A DNA stretch of 64,000 nucleotides from an uncultured Phascolarctobacterium sp. (lineage in GTDB: Bacteria > Bacillota > Negativicutes > Acidaminococcales > Acidaminococcaceae), in assembly GCA_949285135.1 (NCBI GenBank), contig CASDXO010000013.1, forward strand, positions 124,001-188,000. The letters run 5' to 3'. Both the position numbers and the translations under genes were made by a program. Positions 34,969-44,358 of this stretch are shown here, in pieces. The notes beneath the pieces are model-generated. The model saw only the letters and a list, made by a program, of their open reading frames with translations, was not told the DNA's origin and ran no database searches. Position 1 is the stretch's first letter. The number at the start of each line of letters is the position of its first letter.

Positions 34969-35661
34969 TCAGATTACGGGTTCCAGAAATTTAACGTCTA
35001 TTTCCAAACCGTCTTTTTTCAGATCTGTCTTGCCGTAAATACGGAGCTGTTCGTTGAGCGGTACAGGTCTGTCGTCATCGGCATCAAGAATAATTTCGTT
35101 GCCCTGAGCATCACGCAGCAGATAGTCTTCATCACTTAAACGGCTGACGATGGTGCCTTCCAGAACTACCCGGTAGTCATCAACCGGATTGGCGGTAAGC
35201 GACGGGATATCGCTGGGGGTATATCTGGAGAGAAAATCAGGACGACGATGTGCAGCTGGTGTTACGCCGGGAGCAGCAGGTGGTGCCGGCGGAGCTGCCA
35301 GATGAGGCGGCAGGGGCCGTTCAGCGCGCATCATAGGCGGAAGCTTGGGACCGCCTTCAGGTTTTACATCAATAACCATGCCCTGTAAATTTTTCTCGAT
35401 TTTCACATGCTGGCCGGGCTGCAGGTTTTCTGCATTGAAGGGAGAACCGGTAAAGTCGACGCTGCGGTTTAACCAGCGTGTGCTTACAGTTACTTCCTGA
35501 CCGTTAACGGAAGTAACAAGACCATGTACGTGGAAATAGTTGTGTGCTGCTTCGTCAGCAATTTCTGCTGCACCAAAGAGAGCGATGACTGCGGCAGCAC
35601 CAATGATGACTTTCTTGTATTCTTTTATGGTATCGAAAAATTTATTGTTCATAGCATCCAT
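34969..35661 (-). CDS. YgiW/YdeI-like OB-fold protein with membrane anchor
   Basis: A 230-residue protein with one N-terminal membrane helix (about residues 17-34), an N-terminal small beta domain (VHGLVTSVNGQEVTVSTRWL), a Pro-rich linker (about 105-145) and a C-terminal bacterial OB-fold of the YgiW/YdeI type (VVLEGTIVSRLSDEDYLLRD, LRIYGKTDLKKDGLEIDVKF). YgiW-type proteins are periplasmic stress proteins. In enterobacteria ygiW neighbours the two-component genes qseBC; here the gene is divergent from such a pair. ATG 35661 is preferred because GGAG is 8 nt upstream; a GTG four codons earlier overlaps it. Confidence 0.75.
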   Translation of the reverse strand: MDAMNNKFFDTIKEYKKVIIGAAAVIALFGAAEIADEAAHNYFHVHGLVTSVNGQEVTVSTRWLNRSVDFTGSPFNAENLQPGQHVKIEKNLQGMVIDVKPEGGPKLPPMMRAERPLPPHLAAPPAPPAAPGVTPAAHRRPDFLSRYTPSDIPSLTANPVDDYRVVLEGTIVSRLSDEDYLLRDAQGNEIILDADDDRPVPLNEQLRIYGKTDLKKDGLEIDVKFLEPVI

Positions 35662-35702
35662 TTCATTCACTCCTTTTTAGGTTGCTTCTTATCTTTGCTT
35701 AC

Positions 35703-35730
35703 AGTATAGCAGGGCATTATTAGATGGCAA
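35703..35730 (-). promoter_or_regulatory. Promoter of the YgiW-like gene
   Basis: On the minus strand TTGCCA, a 16-nt spacer and TATACT are seen, with a TG one base before the -10. The start codon lies 42 nt downstream. Confidence 0.6.
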
Positions 35731-35758
35731 TTAAAGAAAGATTAGAATTTAATTAAAA
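35731..35758. promoter_or_regulatory. Three direct repeats at 11-bp spacing, probable response-regulator site
   Basis: TTAAAG (35731), TTAGAA (35742) and TTAAAA (35753) occur at exact 11-bp intervals. This is the periodicity bound by OmpR/PhoB-type dimers and resembles PmrA/QseB boxes. The repeats abut the -35 of the YgiW-like gene and lie 68 nt before the response-regulator gene. Confidence 0.55.
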
Positions 35759-35825
35759 ATAGGAGCAGATACTTTTCAGAAAAAGCAAAGACGTATATAG
35801 TATAAAGAGAGAGGAAGCGTTATAT

Positions 35826-36515
35826 ATGGATAAAAAGATATTGATAGTTGAAGATGAACAGAAGATTGCGAGATTTCTGGAAATGGAACTGCGTCATGAA
35901 GGATTTACTGCAGCTAAGGAGGATAACGGGCTGCAGGCTCTTGACAGGATTGTGCAGGAAGAATATGACCTGATTCTTTTAGACATTATGCTGCCTGGGA
36001 TGGATGGCATAACTATTTGTCAGAAGGTGCGTGCACTGGGAATAACTGTACCCATTATTATGCTTACTGCTAAGGATTCTATTGAGGATAAGGTGCAGGG
36101 TCTGGATATTGGGGCTGACGACTATGTAACTAAGCCCTTTGCCATGCAGGAGCTGTTGGCACGTATTAGGGCTGCATTGCGTAAGCAGCAGGGCGAGACT
36201 GTAAAGGCAGCAAGACAGGAGATTGTTTGCGGCTCTATCAGGATTTATCCGGAGCTGTATCAGGTGCAGGTGGACGGGAATATGATTGAGCTGACCCGAA
36301 AGGAATACGAGCTGCTCTTTTATCTGGTCAGCAACAGAAATCACGTTATGAGCAGGGAGCAGATACTTCAGAGTGTGTGGGGATATGATTATCTGGGTGA
36401 TACAAACGTTGTTGATGTTTACATAAGATATTTGCGGACCAAGATAGATAATCCCTTCGGCTACAAGCATCTGCAGACCGTACGGGGTGTTGGCTATGTT
36501 ATCAAAGATGAATAG
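35826..36515 (+). CDS. OmpR/PhoB-family response regulator
   Basis: A 229-residue two-component response regulator. The receiver domain (about 1-118) has the acidic pair in VEDEQ, the phospho-acceptor Asp in LILLDIMLPGMDG, Thr in IIMLTAKDS and Lys in VTKPFAMQELLAR. The C-terminal winged helix (about 130-229) has LTRKEYELLFYLVSNRN and DVYIRYLRTKID plus TVRGVGYVIK. Its gene overlaps that of a histidine kinase. Divergent YgiW-like gene and the direct repeats between them point to local regulation. The nature of the signal is unknown. Confidence 0.95.
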   Translation: MDKKILIVEDEQKIARFLEMELRHEGFTAAKEDNGLQALDRIVQEEYDLILLDIMLPGMDGITICQKVRALGITVPIIMLTAKDSIEDKVQGLDIGADDYVTKPFAMQELLARIRAALRKQQGETVKAARQEIVCGSIRIYPELYQVQVDGNMIELTRKEYELLFYLVSNRNHVMSREQILQSVWGYDYLGDTNVVDVYIRYLRTKIDNPFGYKHLQTVRGVGYVIKDE

Positions 36516-37983
36516 GTTTTTTGTACAAATGAATATCCCTATTTCCATGCGTCTTTCTGTTATTTATGGACTGATGCTGCTTTTAATTATGTTGCTGGCA
36601 GGTATCGCCATGAGCTGCAGCCTGTATTATCTGCTGTATCATGGTGCCGGCAGAGATGTAGTTACAAGCTCGGAAAGAGTATTACGCCACTGGCAGGAGT
36701 TTACGCCAGCAACGCAGAGGGAGTTTGTTTCCCGCCATCTGCAGCCGGGCGTCGTCCTTTGTATAACGGACGAAAAAAACAGGATCTTGTTTGAAAGCAC
36801 TACTAATCCTCTGATTCATGAAACCGGTAAGAAGGTTTTCAAGGAAATGGATAAAGAAGAGGAAGAATATTACGAGGGCAAACATGATTGGGAAGATGTT
36901 GCCGAACAGACGGCTGCCAATGTTTTTCAACAGTTAGGCTTGTGGGAACAGGATTTGCATACTATAGACGTAAAAAACAGTACTGCTTATTATCTGCGTC
37001 GAGATGAGTTTGTCAATGGCAGGCCTGTAAAGCTTTATTTTTTCCGGACAATAACGGCAGAAAGAAATTTCCTGGAAGATTTTTGGGAGGTATTTTTATA
37101 TGCCTGTCTGGGTGCAGTGCTGGCAGCAGCTGCGGCAGGCTTCTTTATGAGCCGCAGGATGCTGCAGCCTATCCGCAGGATAGTAGAAACAGCGCAGAAG
37201 CTGGAAATCAGCGATTTAAACAGACGCATTCCGGTGCCGGAAACAAGGGACGAACTGCAGACGCTTGTTCTCACTTTCAATTCCATGCTGGGCAGATTGC
37301 AGGAAGGTTTTGAAAAGCAGCGCCAGTTTGTGTCAGATGCTTCGCATGAGCTGCGTACGCCGGCAACAGTAATTTGCGGTTATTCAGATATGCTGGCGCG
37401 CTGGGGTAAAAATGATCCGGAGGTTCTGGAAGAAAGCATTAATGCTATCCGCAGCGAAGCGGCCAATATGCAGCAGCTGATAGAGAAATTGCTGTTTTTG
37501 GCGCGTGCCGACCAAAAAAGGCAGGCTGTTCATAAGGAAGTACTGGAGCTTGATGCCATATTGGAAGAAACAGCCAAAGAAGCGGAAATGCTGGCACCGC
37601 AGCTGCATGTAAGTATCAGTGAGTGCGAACCGCTAAAGATAAATGCAGATCCGGTATTGTTCCGGCAGCTGCTGCGCATTTTTGTTGATAACAGCAGTAA
37701 ATATACTCCTGCAGGCGGCAGCATAACCCTCAGCTGCTGTGAACAGGAAGGACAGGCTGTTATTCGTATTGCCGATACAGGCATTGGTATTGAAAAGGAT
37801 AAACTGCCACATATTTTTGAACGCTTTTACCGGGCAGACAGCGATCGAAACCGCAGCAGCGGCGGTACAGGGCTGGGTCTGGCTATTGCCAGATGGATTG
37901 CTGATGAGCATGAAATAACATTAGAAGTTGACAGCAAAGTCGGCAAAGGAACGACGATAACACTGATAATGCGTTGCCTGTGA
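36496..37983 (+). CDS. Sensor histidine kinase with HAMP domain
   Basis: A 495-residue membrane kinase, partner of the regulator just upstream (overlap about 20 nt). TM1 lies at about residues 17-41, followed by an extracytoplasmic sensor domain of about 150 residues with an acidic stretch (MDKEEEEYYEGKHDWED), TM2 at about 200-220, HAMP, HisKA with DASHELRTP (phospho-His near residue 280), and HATPase with NSSKYTPAGG, DTGIGIEKD and SGGTGLGLAIARW. The acidic sensor stretch could bind cations or cationic peptides, as in PhoQ/PmrB, but this is speculation. ATG 36496 has GGGG 8 nt upstream; ATG 36508 is possible. Confidence 0.93.
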   Translation: MLSKMNRFFVQMNIPISMRLSVIYGLMLLLIMLLAGIAMSCSLYYLLYHGAGRDVVTSSERVLRHWQEFTPATQREFVSRHLQPGVVLCITDEKNRILFESTTNPLIHETGKKVFKEMDKEEEEYYEGKHDWEDVAEQTAANVFQQLGLWEQDLHTIDVKNSTAYYLRRDEFVNGRPVKLYFFRTITAERNFLEDFWEVFLYACLGAVLAAAAAGFFMSRRMLQPIRRIVETAQKLEISDLNRRIPVPETRDELQTLVLTFNSMLGRLQEGFEKQRQFVSDASHELRTPATVICGYSDMLARWGKNDPEVLEESINAIRSEAANMQQLIEKLLFLARADQKRQAVHKEVLELDAILEETAKEAEMLAPQLHVSISECEPLKINADPVLFRQLLRIFVDNSSKYTPAGGSITLSCCEQEGQAVIRIADTGIGIEKDKLPHIFERFYRADSDRNRSSGGTGLGLAIARWIADEHEITLEVDSKVGKGTTITLIMRCL

Positions 37984-37996
37984 AAAACAGCAAAAG

Positions 37997-38029
37997 AAAA
38001 ACCTGCAGAAGCTTTCTGCAGGTTTTTGT
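37997..38029. terminator. Bidirectional terminator between kinase and MFS genes
   Basis: AAAAACCTGCAGAA (37997-38010) pairs with TTCTGCAGGTTTTT (38014-38027), serving both the kinase gene (+) and the transporter gene (-). Confidence 0.85.
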
Positions 38030-38030
38030 A

Positions 38031-39230
38031 TCAGTCTTCTTTTTTAATCATTCTGTTGACCGTACTTAAAAGCAGCAGGCAGATGCATTCAGCTGTTGTT
38101 ACCATAGCGACTACGCCGTTCCAGCCGTAATGCTCCAGAAAGAAGCCACCCAGAGTACCAAGGGCACTGGCACCGGTATAGTACAGGAACATATACAGGG
38201 ATGAAGAAACTGCCTTATCGCCTTTGTTGAGTTTGCCTACCCAGCCGCATGCACCGGTATGACAACCGAAGAACCCGAAGGTAAAGATGATAAGGCCTGT
38301 AATTTTACACAGCAACGGCATCAGGATGGTAATAAGGATGCCGATAAGCATTAACAGGGCGCTGATACCAATAACTTTGCCATTACCCCAGATGTAGGAC
38401 TTCTTGCCCATATAGGCAGAACTGAAAGAGCCTACCAGATAGGTGAAAAACAGGCAGCCAATAAATGTCTGGCTGAGATTATATGGCGCATGCAGCAGGA
38501 CGTAAGTAATAAAATTATATACGGAAACAAAGGAGCCCATGGCACAAAAGCCTATCAGGTAAATAAGCAGGAGTTTAGTATCGGAAAATATATTGCGGAT
38601 AATCTTGCCGGGATTAAAGCTTAAGGAGCCGGTATTTTTATGGTGTGATTTCGGCAGGAAGAAACCAACAGACAAGGCAATAGCCAGATAAAGCAGGCCT
38701 ATGAGGATAAGACCCATACGCCAGTCGAAAAAGTCCGCAATAGAGCTGACAATAAGACGCCCGGCCAGACCGCCTATAGCATTGCCGCCTATGTAGATGC
38801 CAAGAACACTGCCGACACTGGAGGGTTCAAATTCTTCGTTGATATAGGCAATTATAAGCGACGGAAAGGCTGCCAGAATAACACCCTGCAGAAAACGCAG
38901 CAGCAGGATAAGATAGAAATTGCTGCAGATACCGATTATCACAGTAAAGGCAGCAGCCAGCAGTAATGATGCAGTGGTTATTTTTTTGCGATCCAGTCTG
39001 GGGCCGATAACAGCGATAAAGAGCATGGACATGGCCATGCCGAAAAGACCTGCCGATACGGCAAGGCTGGCACTGGCAGGCGACAGCATAAACTCTTTGG
39101 CGATAACAGGAATAAGAGGCTGCACGCAGTATTCGGCGCCAAAAGCAGCCATACTGCCTAAAAAGATGACAAAAATTGTACGCCAGTAAATGGCGGTATT
39201 AGCTTTGATACGAGGATAATTTGCTTCCAT
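38031..39230 (-). CDS. MFS transporter
   Basis: A 399-residue protein with about 12 membrane helices and the MFS loop motif between helices 2 and 3 (IGPRLDRKKI). The general layout resembles the YnfM/AraJ group of drug or metabolite exporters, but the substrate cannot be told from sequence. ATG 39230 gives the start of a compact N-terminus (MEANYPRIKAN); the ribosome binding site is weak. The neighbours (M20 peptidase, glycerol kinase) are on the same strand but separated by a terminator, so they are likely independent. Confidence 0.85.
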   Translation of the reverse strand: MEANYPRIKANTAIYWRTIFVIFLGSMAAFGAEYCVQPLIPVIAKEFMLSPASASLAVSAGLFGMAMSMLFIAVIGPRLDRKKITTASLLLAAAFTVIIGICSNFYLILLLRFLQGVILAAFPSLIIAYINEEFEPSSVGSVLGIYIGGNAIGGLAGRLIVSSIADFFDWRMGLILIGLLYLAIALSVGFFLPKSHHKNTGSLSFNPGKIIRNIFSDTKLLLIYLIGFCAMGSFVSVYNFITYVLLHAPYNLSQTFIGCLFFTYLVGSFSSAYMGKKSYIWGNGKVIGISALLMLIGILITILMPLLCKITGLIIFTFGFFGCHTGACGWVGKLNKGDKAVSSSLYMFLYYTGASALGTLGGFFLEHYGWNGVVAMVTTAECICLLLLSTVNRMIKKED

Positions 39231-39392
39231 AAATAACAACACCAGCTTTATCTTTGATAATATAACATAAAATCCATTATATTACTGCAAATAGATAAAT
39301 GCAAGTCAGCATAATAATTATGCAAAATTAGAATATAAAATGCAGATATAAATGGAAAAATTATGCTGCTAATACTGTTAAAATTGCAAAAT

Positions 39393-39430
39393 AAAAAACA
39401 AGGAGAATCCAAGATTTCTCCTTGTTTTTT
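39393..39430 (-). terminator. Terminator after the M20 peptidase gene
   Basis: AAAAAACAAGGAGAA at 39393-39407 pairs perfectly over 15 bp with 39416-39430. It lies 49 nt past the stop of the minus-strand peptidase gene. The region 39243-39392 shows no gene. Confidence 0.8.
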
Positions 39431-39478
39431 GCTGTCGATATTCCGTGTAACAATAAAGTATATAATTAATTGCAGATT

Positions 39479-40615
39479 TTATAAAGTACTGTTTTGCGTC
39501 AGTTTGCCGACGATTTTATACAGCAGTTCAAAGCGGGGAGTAAGACTGCTGATTTCGCCATACTCTCTTTCAGAGTGAGCGTTACCGCCGATGGGGCCGA
39601 GGCCGTCGATAGTGGGAATGCCGAGTGCAGCAGTGAAATTACCGTCGCTGCCACCGCCAGTGGCAGTCCAGGCAAGGTCGATACCGAGTTCAGCTGCAAT
39701 TTCATCTGCCATATGGCACAAAGCCAGTGATTTTTCAGAAGGATTGAAGGGCGGGCGTTTATAACCGCCGTCTACGTCCACTTTGACTCGTGCGTCAAAA
39801 GGATGCTGCTGGAGTTCGCGAATTCTTTGGTCAATACGCATAGCTTCTGTAACTTCAGTAATGCGTACGTCTACTTCACAGACAGCCTTATCGGCTATGA
39901 TATTAGCTCCGGTACCGCCGTTGACAATACCTATATTTACCGTGGTGCCTTTTTCTTTATTGGCTAAAGTGATAATTTCCTGACCCCATCTGATAAATTC
40001 GTTAATAGCGCTGGCACCTTTGTCAGGATCAACCCCGGCATGGGCAGCGATACCGTTAAAAGTAATAACATAGGAAGAAATACCCTTACGTTTATTTACC
40101 AGTGCTCCGTTGGCACGGGCAGATTCCATAATAAGTACGTTAGCGGCTTTTTTTGCTTCCTGTTCAATCAGCTGGCGGGAATCAGCAGAACCTATTTCTT
40201 CGTCAGGGTTGAACAGCAGGCAGATGGAGCCTTCTTCTTTCAGGTTAGCAGCAGTACGATATTTGGCTAAATAATACATATACAGCAGGCCGCATTTCAT
40301 ATCGCTGGCACCGGGGCCTGTATAATGTTCACCGACAATTTTAAAAGGACGCTCAGCTACTGTTCCGGCGGGAAAGACGGTATCCATATGACCCAGCAGC
40401 AGCACATCATAATGGTCTGAGGGTTTATTGGTAACTTTCAGGCAGGGGCCAACTTTAGTGCCGATGTCGATAAGTTCTGTGTGCCAGCCGAGCTGGTCAA
40501 ATTTTTCTTTCAGTATCATGGCTACCTGGCGTGTGCCTTCAGGCATCTTACTGTGGGATTCTGTGTTGACAAGTTCTTTCAGATTGTCCAAATATTCTTC
40601 TACATTAAGTAACAT
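39479..40615 (-). CDS. M20 family metallopeptidase, glutamate carboxypeptidase-like
   Basis: A 378-residue M20 zinc peptidase resembling carboxypeptidase G2. Metal-site motifs in order are LLLGHMDTVFPAGT (His and Asp), TGPGASDMKCGLLYM (bridging Asp), NPDEEIGS (catalytic Glu and metal Glu), and the last ligand in GPIGGNAHSEREY. The dimerisation domain sits between about residues 190 and 290. Such enzymes remove C-terminal Glu or cleave N-acyl/carbamoyl amino acids; the exact substrate is unknown. There is no signal peptide, so it acts in the cytoplasm. AGGAGGAAA precedes the ATG. Confidence 0.88.
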   Translation of the reverse strand: MLLNVEEYLDNLKELVNTESHSKMPEGTRQVAMILKEKFDQLGWHTELIDIGTKVGPCLKVTNKPSDHYDVLLLGHMDTVFPAGTVAERPFKIVGEHYTGPGASDMKCGLLYMYYLAKYRTAANLKEEGSICLLFNPDEEIGSADSRQLIEQEAKKAANVLIMESARANGALVNKRKGISSYVITFNGIAAHAGVDPDKGASAINEFIRWGQEIITLANKEKGTTVNIGIVNGGTGANIIADKAVCEVDVRITEVTEAMRIDQRIRELQQHPFDARVKVDVDGGYKRPPFNPSEKSLALCHMADEIAAELGIDLAWTATGGGSDGNFTAALGIPTIDGLGPIGGNAHSEREYGEISSLTPRFELLYKIVGKLTQNSTL

Positions 40616-40724
40616 ACAGTTTCCTCCTCATCAGAAAAATAAAACCAAAATATTGTTAAGCAGCTTAGTGCATCTCTATTATAGCAGCTTCTCAAGCTGG
40701 TGAAACAAAAATAAAATTTTCTTT

Positions 40725-42224
<1,500 letters not shown>

Positions 42225-42233
42225 TTAAAGTAT

Positions 42234-42262
42234 ATTGTAAAAGAAAATATGTATCCGGACAA
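42234..42262 (-). promoter_or_regulatory. Candidate promoter of glpK
   Basis: On the minus strand TTGTCC, a 17-nt spacer and TACAAT are found, the -10 ending 22 nt before the glpK start. Confidence 0.5.
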
Positions 42263-42278
42263 GTATTTAGTCGTCAAT

Positions 42279-42311
42279 ACAAAAGCCTGCGGTATAGCCG
42301 CAGGCTTTTGT
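42279..42311 (-). terminator. Orphan terminator upstream of glpK
   Basis: ACAAAAGCCTGCGG (42279-42292) pairs perfectly over 14 bp with CCGCAGGCTTTTGT (42298-42311). No intact gene ends here; it most likely ended the dehydrogenase gene now present only as a remnant just beyond it. Confidence 0.7.
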
Positions 42312-42326
42312 GTTGTAGAGACTGTT

Positions 42327-42365
42327 TTAAATTTCCATACCGCCGTCAACAAAGTTGATTTCTGC
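42327..42365 (-). pseudogene. 3' remnant of a short-chain dehydrogenase gene
   Basis: Read on the minus strand these codons give AEINFVDGGMEI and a stop. The VDGG(M/W/Y) end is the usual C-terminus of short-chain dehydrogenase/reductases. An in-frame stop lies directly upstream and no further homology is seen, so only the last 12 codons survive. It is followed by an otherwise unexplained terminator at 42279-42311. It is short, so chance cannot be excluded. Confidence 0.4.
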
Positions 42366-42643
42366 TTATTACCTAATTCATAATTTGTACCATTAAGACA
42401 GATAGCAATCGGATAGTGCTAAGTATATTAATAGCAAGAATTTCTAAAATTTAATTGTATGTCTGCAAGTAAATAAAACATGAAGGAAAGTACACTTTGG
42501 TAAGTATATGGTTGACGGTAAAATACCGAGTTATATATTTAGATTAAATTGTTTATTAAACAGCATTGTGATATAATTTCAATACTAATAAAAATGCAAA
42601 TGCAAGTTTTTAAAATACACCTTTTGAATGGGAGGAAAGATAA
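42366..42643. other. AT-rich intergenic region with dyad and promoter
   Basis: No gene is visible. It holds the dyad TACACTT-TGGT-AAGTATA (42491-42508; one mismatch), of a kind bound by HxlR/MarR-type regulators, and a good promoter for the deacetylase cassette at 42549-42577. Confidence 0.5.
42549..42577 (+). promoter_or_regulatory. Promoter of the deacetylase/ABC/racemase cassette
   Basis: TTGTTT (42549-42554), a 17-nt spacer and TATAAT (42572-42577), with TG one base before the -10. The first gene starts 66 nt downstream. Confidence 0.65.
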
Positions 42644-43507
42644 TTGATCACCTTGAAAAACGGTGACGGTATAAGATGGCCGCATGGCAAACGTATTGCT
42701 GTGCTGCTGACCTTTGATTTTGATGCTGAATATCTGCGCTATTCTGTAACCGGGCAGGATAAGCTGGGTTTTTCTGATATCTCACGCGGCCAGTATGGCC
42801 CGCATGAGGGATTGCAGCGCTGTCTTGATATGCTGGAGCGGCAAGGCATCAAGACGACGTTTTTTGTGCCTGGAATAGTGGCTGAAAAGTATCTGGCAGA
42901 AGTGCAAAAAATTGCTGCGCAGGGGCATGAGCTTGCGTATCACGGGTACAGTCATGACGCGCGTCTTGGCATAGCGGAAGCGGAAGAAGAAGCTAACATG
43001 GCTAAGGCAGAAAGTATTTTGGAAGCCATCAGCGGCAGAAAGGTTATCGGACACCGTGCACCGCTGGATGCCATGCAGACCTATGCTGTAAAGTTGATGC
43101 AAAAGCGTGGCTATCTATATAGCTCGACTTTGAAAGACTGCGACTGGGCGTATATCCATGCAGGTGAGCAGCCTGTTGTGGAGTTGCCGACAGAACCGGG
43201 CTTTGATGATTTTTCGTTTTTCTATTTTTCCTATGCAGATGCCCATCCGATTACCTGCTGCTATCCGGCAAGCTATGTTTACAAGATGTGGAAGGATGCT
43301 TTTGACGAGTTGGCCAATGAAGGCGACAAGATTATGTGTCTGAAACTGCATCCGCAGCTTATAGGGCGTTCCAGCCGGATACGTATGCTGGAGCAGCTTA
43401 TCCTGTATATGCGCCAGAACGGGGCGTGGATTGCCAGCTGTGAGCAGGTAGCCCGTTATGTACTGGCGTACAATGGAAAGGAGGCTGACTTTGATGCTCT
43501 GGCCTGA
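42644..43507 (+). CDS. PuuE/PgdA-like polysaccharide deacetylase-family hydrolase, copy 1
   Basis: A 287-residue cytoplasmic protein (no signal peptide) of the polysaccharide deacetylase superfamily, in the subgroup with HpPgdA and the allantoinase PuuE. Motifs are LLTFDFDAEYLR (Asp pair), TTFFVPG, ELAYHGYSHD (metal-binding His pair), GHRAPLDA and CLKLHPQLIGR. Enzymes of this subgroup remove acyl groups or open cyclic amides; a soluble location argues against secreted cell-wall work. TTG start with GGGAGGAAA upstream. It overlaps a paralogue by 14 nt and opens a run that includes an amino-acid importer and a racemase. Confidence 0.82.
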   Translation: MITLKNGDGIRWPHGKRIAVLLTFDFDAEYLRYSVTGQDKLGFSDISRGQYGPHEGLQRCLDMLERQGIKTTFFVPGIVAEKYLAEVQKIAAQGHELAYHGYSHDARLGIAEAEEEANMAKAESILEAISGRKVIGHRAPLDAMQTYAVKLMQKRGYLYSSTLKDCDWAYIHAGEQPVVELPTEPGFDDFSFFYFSYADAHPITCCYPASYVYKMWKDAFDELANEGDKIMCLKLHPQLIGRSSRIRMLEQLILYMRQNGAWIASCEQVARYVLAYNGKEADFDALA

Positions 43508-44315
43508 TTATAAGCGCATGGCGCTTATGCTTTCCTTTGATATTGATGCTGAAACCTTATGGCTGACGCGTAATGAAATCAACAAAAACCATCCATCTAA
43601 TCTAAGCCGTGGCCTGTACGCTGTTAAGCAGGGGATTCCGCGCCTTTTACGGATGCTGGAGGAAGAACGTCAGCAGGCGACATTTTTTACTACTGCCTAT
43701 ACTGCAGAGATTCATCCGGAAGTGATTAAATGTATTGCTTCCTGCGGGCATGAAATTGCTTATCACGGCTATCTGCATGAGGTTTATGATACCTATGAAA
43801 AAGAAAACGCCCTGATGGAAAAAGCAGAGAGTATTATTGAGGGTATTACCGGCAAACGACCTGTTGGCAACCGGGCTCCGGATGGGTATGTATATGATTT
43901 TCATCTGCAGCTCTGGCTTGACAGAGGGTATATTTATTCGTCGAACTGGCGTAATAACGATGGCCCGTTTTTACATAAAATTAACGGCAAAACTGTGCCG
44001 ATTGTGGAACTGCCCAAAGACGGTATTGTGGATGATACCAGCTATGATATGTACACCATCCAGGCACCGGAACATCATTATCTGCGCAGTGGGCGCGAAA
44101 TGACGGAAATCTGGATGGAAGAATTTGCCGGACTGGCAGATGAAGGACGCATGATGAACTTTGTTATGCATCCTCAGTTTATCGGTCGGCCAGGTTATGT
44201 ACGTGCACTGCGTGATTTCATCCGTTATGCCAAAGATAATGGGGCATGGCTTTGCACTGATGAGCAGGCTGCTCGCTGGGTATTGTCTCAGAACGGTTTT
44301 ACGGAGTTTGCATAA
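43494..44315 (+). CDS. PuuE/PgdA-like polysaccharide deacetylase-family hydrolase, copy 2
   Basis: A 273-residue paralogue of the preceding gene with ALMLSFDIDAETLWLTRNE, ATFFTTAYTAEIHPE, EIAYHGYLHE, GNRAPDGYV and FVMHPQFIGRPG, so the Asp and His metal positions are kept. Sequence identity to copy 1 is moderate, suggesting different substrates or a heteromer. ATG 43494 follows AAAGGAGG by 9 nt; an earlier Met at 43458 is inside copy 1 without a site. It lies 43 nt upstream of the binding-protein gene. Confidence 0.82.
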   Translation: MLWPDYKRMALMLSFDIDAETLWLTRNEINKNHPSNLSRGLYAVKQGIPRLLRMLEEERQQATFFTTAYTAEIHPEVIKCIASCGHEIAYHGYLHEVYDTYEKENALMEKAESIIEGITGKRPVGNRAPDGYVYDFHLQLWLDRGYIYSSNWRNNDGPFLHKINGKTVPIVELPKDGIVDDTSYDMYTIQAPEHHYLRSGREMTEIWMEEFAGLADEGRMMNFVMHPQFIGRPGYVRALRDFIRYAKDNGAWLCTDEQAARWVLSQNGFTEFA

Positions 44316-44358
44316 GGGCGCAAGCCTTTGCTAAATAAAGATGAGAGGGGTATACAAA

